Below are positions 5,125 through 6,050 of a DNA stretch of 6,050 nt, piece by piece. Both the position numbers and the translations under genes were made by a program. The stretch comes from Candidatus Uhrbacteria bacterium. GTDB lineage: Bacteria > Patescibacteriota > Patescibacteriia > 2-12-FULL-60-25. The notes beneath the pieces are model-generated. The model did not search any database. It had not been told where the DNA came from and saw only the letters and a list, made by a program, of their open reading frames with translations. Location of the stretch: contig JAHFIO010000058.1 of the NCBI GenBank assembly GCA_023246325.1, positions 1 through 6,050 on the forward strand, read 5' to 3'. Position 1 is the first letter of the stretch. Every line of letters starts with the position of its first letter.

Positions 5125-5454
5125 ATGACTTTCCAAGCACCAACAAAACAAGAAGTTAATTTCAATCGTGATTTTAAAGGTAAGGTAGGATCACTACCTA
5201 CTGATCCTGTGTCACAAGTTGTCATGACTACTGTGCTTTTCTCGAAAACGCAAAATGAAGAGACACAGAAAATTTTTGGATGTTCCGGCAGTGAAGACGC
5301 ACTTCTTGTATTTTACTCTATCGCAAAAGATAGGCAGGATCTGGTTATAAGTTTAACAGATCCAACAGTTCTTTTTCCATCTGTATATGATGGATATAAG
5401 GTCTATTATGCGAACGATGCTGATCGTTGGTTACATGTAACGTGTGGATGTTAA
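5125..5454 (+). CDS. FGC-motif family protein, copy C
   Basis: 109 residues, with AAAAAGGAG upstream at good spacing. The family's KVG is at 20-22, FGC at 51-53, a variant DALLVFY at 58-64, LFP at 83-85, and GYKVYY ending at 95. The tail carries an extra Cys pair (CGC) at the very end, which copies A and B lack. No membrane segment or signal peptide. It is the only gene of its unit. In the variable stretch between the EALLV strand and FP it resembles copy A most (PDIIVLNQS versus QDLVISLTD). Function unknown. Confidence 0.8.
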   Translation: MTFQAPTKQEVNFNRDFKGKVGSLPTDPVSQVVMTTVLFSKTQNEETQKIFGCSGSEDALLVFYSIAKDRQDLVISLTDPTVLFPSVYDGYKVYYANDADRWLHVTCGC

Positions 5455-5461
5455 GAATAGT

Positions 5462-5491
5462 AAATTGAGAATGTATTTCTCGATTTTTTTT
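5462..5491 (+). terminator. Intrinsic terminator of FGC copy C, sharing bases with the next -35 box
   Basis: Arms AAATTGAGAA (5462-5471) and TTCTCGATTT (5477-5486) with one T-G wobble, loop TGTAT, T-run to 5491. The final two T begin the TTGACT of the next unit. Confidence 0.85.
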
Positions 5492-5520
5492 GACTATTAC
5501 TTTTTTATAAAGTAAGGGGT
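5490..5520 (+). promoter_or_regulatory. Off-consensus promoter of the broken FGC copy D
   Basis: TTGACT at 5490-5495. The leader GTTCATTACAGGAGG is intact but sits two bases further from the -35 than in the other units, so the matching -10 would be AGGGGT (5515-5520) with a 19-base spacer. With a 17-base spacer the box reads TAAGGG. Either way it breaks the [CT]A-N3-T rule, as expected if the unit is decaying. Confidence 0.5.
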
Positions 5521-5547
5521 GTACCTGTTCATTACAGGAGGAAGCGC

Positions 5548-5839
5548 ATGAGTAACATAAGTTTGTCTGAAGCAAAAAAATATCTTTCCTATTGTTTTTC
5601 AACAAGATGGCATATGGGGAAAATTTCCTGAAGAGATACAAATATATAAAGTGATAAAAATTTCAGAATCACTCAAATGTGGAAAAGCAACTCGAAAAAG
5701 TTTCGGTTGTCCTAAAGGGATTGAAGCGCTGTTTGTTTATGTACGTGCAAATGAGAATAATAATTTTGGTTTGGAGTCAAACTTGGATTTTCCAACCAAA
5801 TATTACGATTGCCCCGTATTTTACAAAATTGAAAAATGA
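5548..5839 (+). pseudogene. FGC-motif family protein, copy D, frameshifted
   Basis: A strong Shine-Dalgarno (ACAGGAGG) precedes ATG 5548, but that frame stops at TGA 5629-5631 after 27 residues (start MSNISLSEAKKY). The family's remaining part is present in the next frame. Removing one base in the run GGGGAAAATTTCC (5617-5628) joins the two halves into a 96-residue protein. That protein has the family layout: a Gly near 24, FGCPK at 52-56, EALFVYV at 59-65, DFP at 80-82 and VFY at 90-92. The distance from that Gly to FGC (28) equals that of copies A-C (27-29), so only one indel is needed. Translation could restart at GTG 5651, but no Shine-Dalgarno supports it. A sequencing or assembly error in the homopolymer runs could also produce this break. 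Confidence 0.75.
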
Positions 5840-5886
5840 ACACCACATAAAGTATGTCCTGTACTTCCCAATATATAATAGTATGT

Positions 5887-5910
5887 ATCGAGCAATGCTC
5901 GGTTTTTTTT
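5887..5910 (+). terminator. Intrinsic terminator after FGC copy D
   Basis: Arms ATCGAGC (5887-5893) and GCTCGGT (5897-5903) with one T-G wobble, loop AAT, then eight T. It closely matches the terminator of copy B at 3804. The 47 bases between the gene's stop and this hairpin hold no gene that I can support. Confidence 0.8.
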
Positions 5911-5925
5911 ATATAAACATATAAG

Positions 5926-5954
5926 TTGATTTATGTTATATATTACGCTACTCT
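5926..5954 (+). promoter_or_regulatory. Candidate promoter of the prfB-like gene
   Basis: TTGATT at 5926-5931, 17-base spacer, TACTCT at 5949-5954, fitting the window's [CT]A-N3-T pattern. The start of transcription would be near 5961, only about seven bases before the ATG. Confidence 0.45.
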
Positions 5955-5967
5955 CGAAGTATCCTGC

Positions 5968-6050
5968 ATGAATAAAGAACTTATACTACGAATAGAAAAC
6001 CTCCGCACAAAACTAGATGAAGCGTGGCGTGTTTTGGATTTACAAGCATT
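5968..6050 (+). CDS. prfB: Probable peptide chain release factor 2, N-terminal part (3' partial)
   Basis: Only the first 27 codons are in the window. The translated start is a charged helix (NKELILRIENLRTKLDEAW) followed by RVLDLQA. The pattern of a coiled helix, then W, then LDL is what RF2 proteins of candidate phyla show at the start of their N-terminal domain, whereas the catalytic GGQ and the SPF codon-reading motif would lie far to the right. RF2 reads UGA and UAA stops, which agrees with the real TGA stops in this window. There is no Shine-Dalgarno before the ATG, and the predicted mRNA leader is about seven bases, so translation may be nearly leaderless. The call rests on a short stretch and could be another coiled-helix protein. 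Confidence 0.55.
   Translation, partial: MNKELILRIENLRTKLDEAWRVLDLQA

Noticed and set aside
1546..5520. CRISPR or other regular direct repeat array
   Set aside because: The repeated promoter and leader segments are 200-800 bases apart with genes between them and are only partly alike.
2170..5641. Open frames on the - strand (for example near 2170-2451, 3605-3865, 3959-4183, 5345-5641)
   Set aside because: They lie opposite well-supported + strand genes, lack Shine-Dalgarno sequences and promoters, and give low-complexity Cys/His/Ile-rich products typical of shadow frames.
5617..5660. Programmed ribosomal frameshift in FGC copy D
   Set aside because: I see no slippery heptamer followed by a clear structure, the three other copies need no shift, and the promoter is also defective; decay or sequence error is simpler.
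1510..5910. Integron cassette array with attC sites between the genes
   Set aside because: The palindromes between genes are simple terminators with T-runs and differing stems. I saw no paired RYYYAAC and GTTRRRY core sites at the junctions and no integrase gene. The cassettes also have their own promoters, unlike usual integron cassettes.
1..6050. TGA recoded as Gly or Trp, as in some CPR lineages
   Set aside because: Genes ending in TGA (1825, 2148, 5044) are followed at once by a start codon or terminator, and the FGC families end at comparable lengths, so TGA acts as a stop.

Overview
The window is AT-rich (about 36% GC by eye) and every supported gene lies on the + strand. The style suggests a Patescibacteria/CPR genome, perhaps a Paceibacteria (Parcubacteria) member: very compact spacing, many short orphan proteins, a P-type ATPase end, a lipoprotein whose tail resembles Parcubacteria surface proteins, and a probable RF2 start. 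TGA serves as a stop in several genes, so the code looks like table 11 rather than one with TGA recoded. This placement is an inference from style, not from a marker gene.

Layout: (1) 1-512, the C-terminal end of a cation P-type ATPase, fused in frame to a PGPGW-like membrane hairpin. (2) 588-1508, a lipoprotein followed directly by a 35-residue membrane peptide. (3) 1546-5910, an array of seven short transcription units, each with its own sigma-70-like promoter, short Shine-Dalgarno leader, one to three small genes and an intrinsic terminator. The -35 box of the next unit begins 0 to about 21 bases after the previous terminator. (4) 5968 to the end, the start of a probable peptide chain release factor 2 gene with a very short leader. 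The accessory array therefore sits between two conserved genes.

Two signals stand out in the array. First, four units carry members of one unnamed family of about 96-109 residues (at 1822, 3485, 5125 and 5548). They share a mid-protein FGC(S/P) motif, then E/D-A-L-hydrophobic-V, then FP and a terminal (V/I)(Y/F)Y. The 5548 copy is broken by a one-base frameshift and its promoter is also off consensus. Second, all ten promoter candidates align. They have TTGAC(N) (TTGATT for the last), a 17-base spacer, a -10 hexamer of the form [CT]A-N3-T instead of TATAAT, and in six units GTTC at or near the predicted start of transcription. The broken unit is the exception in spacing and -10.

Overlaid on this, the 7-mer GCAGGAT (or its complement ATCCTGC) occurs 13 times at 11 places, in genes, leaders and promoters. 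About 0.4 would be expected by composition. This could be an uptake-like or other genome-wide signal, or a regulator site. The remaining small proteins are unrecognised: several are membrane peptides, others soluble orphans. I found no integrase, transposase, CRISPR array, tRNA or rRNA.
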